A stretch of 6,325 nucleotides of DNA, from the NCBI GenBank assembly GCA_900762125.1, contig CAAFFL010000146.1, positions 1 through 6,325 of the forward strand, written 5' to 3'. Positions 5,768-6,325 of this stretch are shown here, piece by piece (the stretch's first letter is position 1; the number at the start of each line of letters is the position of its first letter). The stretch is from an uncultured Prevotella sp. (GTDB lineage: Bacteria > Bacteroidota > Bacteroidia > Bacteroidales > Bacteroidaceae). The notes under the pieces are model-generated. The model was not told the origin of the DNA, did not search any database, and worked only from the letters and a program-made list of their open reading frames with translations. The position numbers and the translations under genes are program-made.

Positions 5768-6325
5768 TTTGTGTCTCTGGCCAATTGACCAGAAACAGCC
5801 TCTCGGTGGCTCGTGTAAAGGCGGTGTAGAGCCAGTGGATATAGTCCGGTGTAAGCATGTCGTCGGTCATGTAGCCTTGGTCCACATAGACGTGCTCCCA
5901 CTGTCCACCTTGTGCTTTGTGGCAGGTGACGGCGTAGGCGAACTTGATCTGCAAGGCGTTGAAGTATTGGTCCTTGCGCATCGCCGCCATCCGGTCTGTC
6001 TTCGTGGTGAGGTCGCTGTAGTCGGCCATCACCTGCTGGAACAGTGTCTCGTTTTGCTCGCGTGTCAGCGCCGGTGCCTCACTGGTCAGCGTATCCATGA
6101 TGATGGTCGTCTCCAGTTCATAGTCGTCATAGTCCGGCATCGTCAGCTGTGCGTCAGCAAAGTGGAAACCGTAGAAGTCGCGGAAATGGCGCACGCGCTT
6201 TATTTTTAGTCTATCACCATTAGCTAAAAAATTGGGGCCTGCCTCTTGCAATTGTTTATCTCTGTAATTTACATCCCCCTCTCCCATAGCGAAGCCTTGG
6301 CGGAGCGAGGGGGAGAGGGGGCTTG
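5751..6325 (-). CDS. RecD-like DNA helicase, C-terminal part (5' end off window)
   Basis: The minus-strand frame ending at the TGA at 5751-5753 encodes the C-terminal domain of a RecD-like superfamily 1 helicase (UvrD_C_2 type). Counting from the ATG at 6285-6287 (178 residues), it has an ANGD motif at 22-25 preceded by NY (7-8), in the order of the N-Y ... NGD region of RecD family members. Helicase motif V is TCHKAQGGQW at 121-130 (5898-5927) and motif VI is YTAFTRAT at 154-161 (5805-5828). The ATP-binding motifs (Walker A and B) are absent and should lie beyond the right edge. The frame has no stop between this ATG and base 6325, so the ATG, which lies inside a palindromic repeat, need not be the start. 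Either the gene continues with the repeat embedded in frame, or it is a truncated remnant. Codons for residues about 6-29 are markedly AT-rich, unlike the rest. Confidence 0.82.
   Translation of the reverse strand, partial: SPLSPSLRQGFAMGEGDVNYRDKQLQEAGPNFLANGDRLKIKRVRHFRDFYGFHFADAQLTMPDYDDYELETTIIMDTLTSEAPALTREQNETLFQQVMADYSDLTTKTDRMAAMRKDQYFNALQIKFAYAVTCHKAQGGQWEHVYVDQGYMTDDMLTPDYIHWLYTAFTRATERLFLVNWPETQITRLD
6272..6325. repeat. Palindromic element, copy B (in helicase frame)
   Basis: CCCCCTCTCCC (6275-6285) and GGGAGAGGGGG (6311-6321) form a perfect 11-bp stem enclosing a 25-base loop that contains the small palindrome gccttggc (6294-6301). The left boundary acatcccc and right boundary ggggcttg match copy A at 4306-4329, in the same chromosomal orientation. 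The window ends four bases after the stem, so the full extent is unknown. The element lies in the open minus-strand helicase frame and adds no stop codon in the part visible. Confidence 0.7.

Noticed and set aside
5769..6209. A 146-codon + strand frame after cls
   Set aside because: It is antisense to the helicase domain, which has clear motifs V and VI on the minus strand.

Overview
The window looks like chromosomal DNA from a GC-rich Bacteroidales bacterium, most likely Prevotella or a close relative. The signs are a Bacteroidetes-type promoter (TAnnTTTG -7 box), start codons mostly without strong Shine-Dalgarno sequences, the character of the protein sequences, and a strong preference for C or G at third codon positions. 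The genus is an inference.

Layout, left to right: (1) dnaG, the replication primase, complete on the + strand. (2) A 240-base intergenic region with five tandem copies of a 21-22 base unit, then a hairpin/T-tract region that looks like a terminator, then a promoter for the next gene. (3) A membrane-anchored protein of 577 residues with a possible YbjN-like region and C-terminal TPR-like helices; its function is unknown. (4) queD, 2 bases downstream and probably co-transcribed. (5) A 42-base gap holding a short perfect palindrome, then (6) a cardiolipin synthase with two HKD motifs. (7) On the minus strand, converging on the cardiolipin synthase and overlapping its 3' end by 17 bases, the C-terminal part of a RecD-like superfamily 1 helicase whose 5' end lies at or beyond the right edge.

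The TPR gene, queD and cls can be read as one transcription unit starting near 2205. Their products (unknown membrane protein, 7-deazaguanine precursor enzyme, membrane lipid enzyme) have no obvious common pathway. dnaG appears to end its own unit.

The protein-coding content is ordinary housekeeping. The points worth attention are in the non-protein signals: the tandem array after dnaG, and two related palindromic elements with the same outer sequences. One is intergenic (about 4306-4329). The other (6272-6325) lies in the open reading frame of the helicase next to an abrupt AT-rich coding patch. I found no CRISPR array, transposase, rRNA or tRNA, and nothing I would call a new defence or mobile system.
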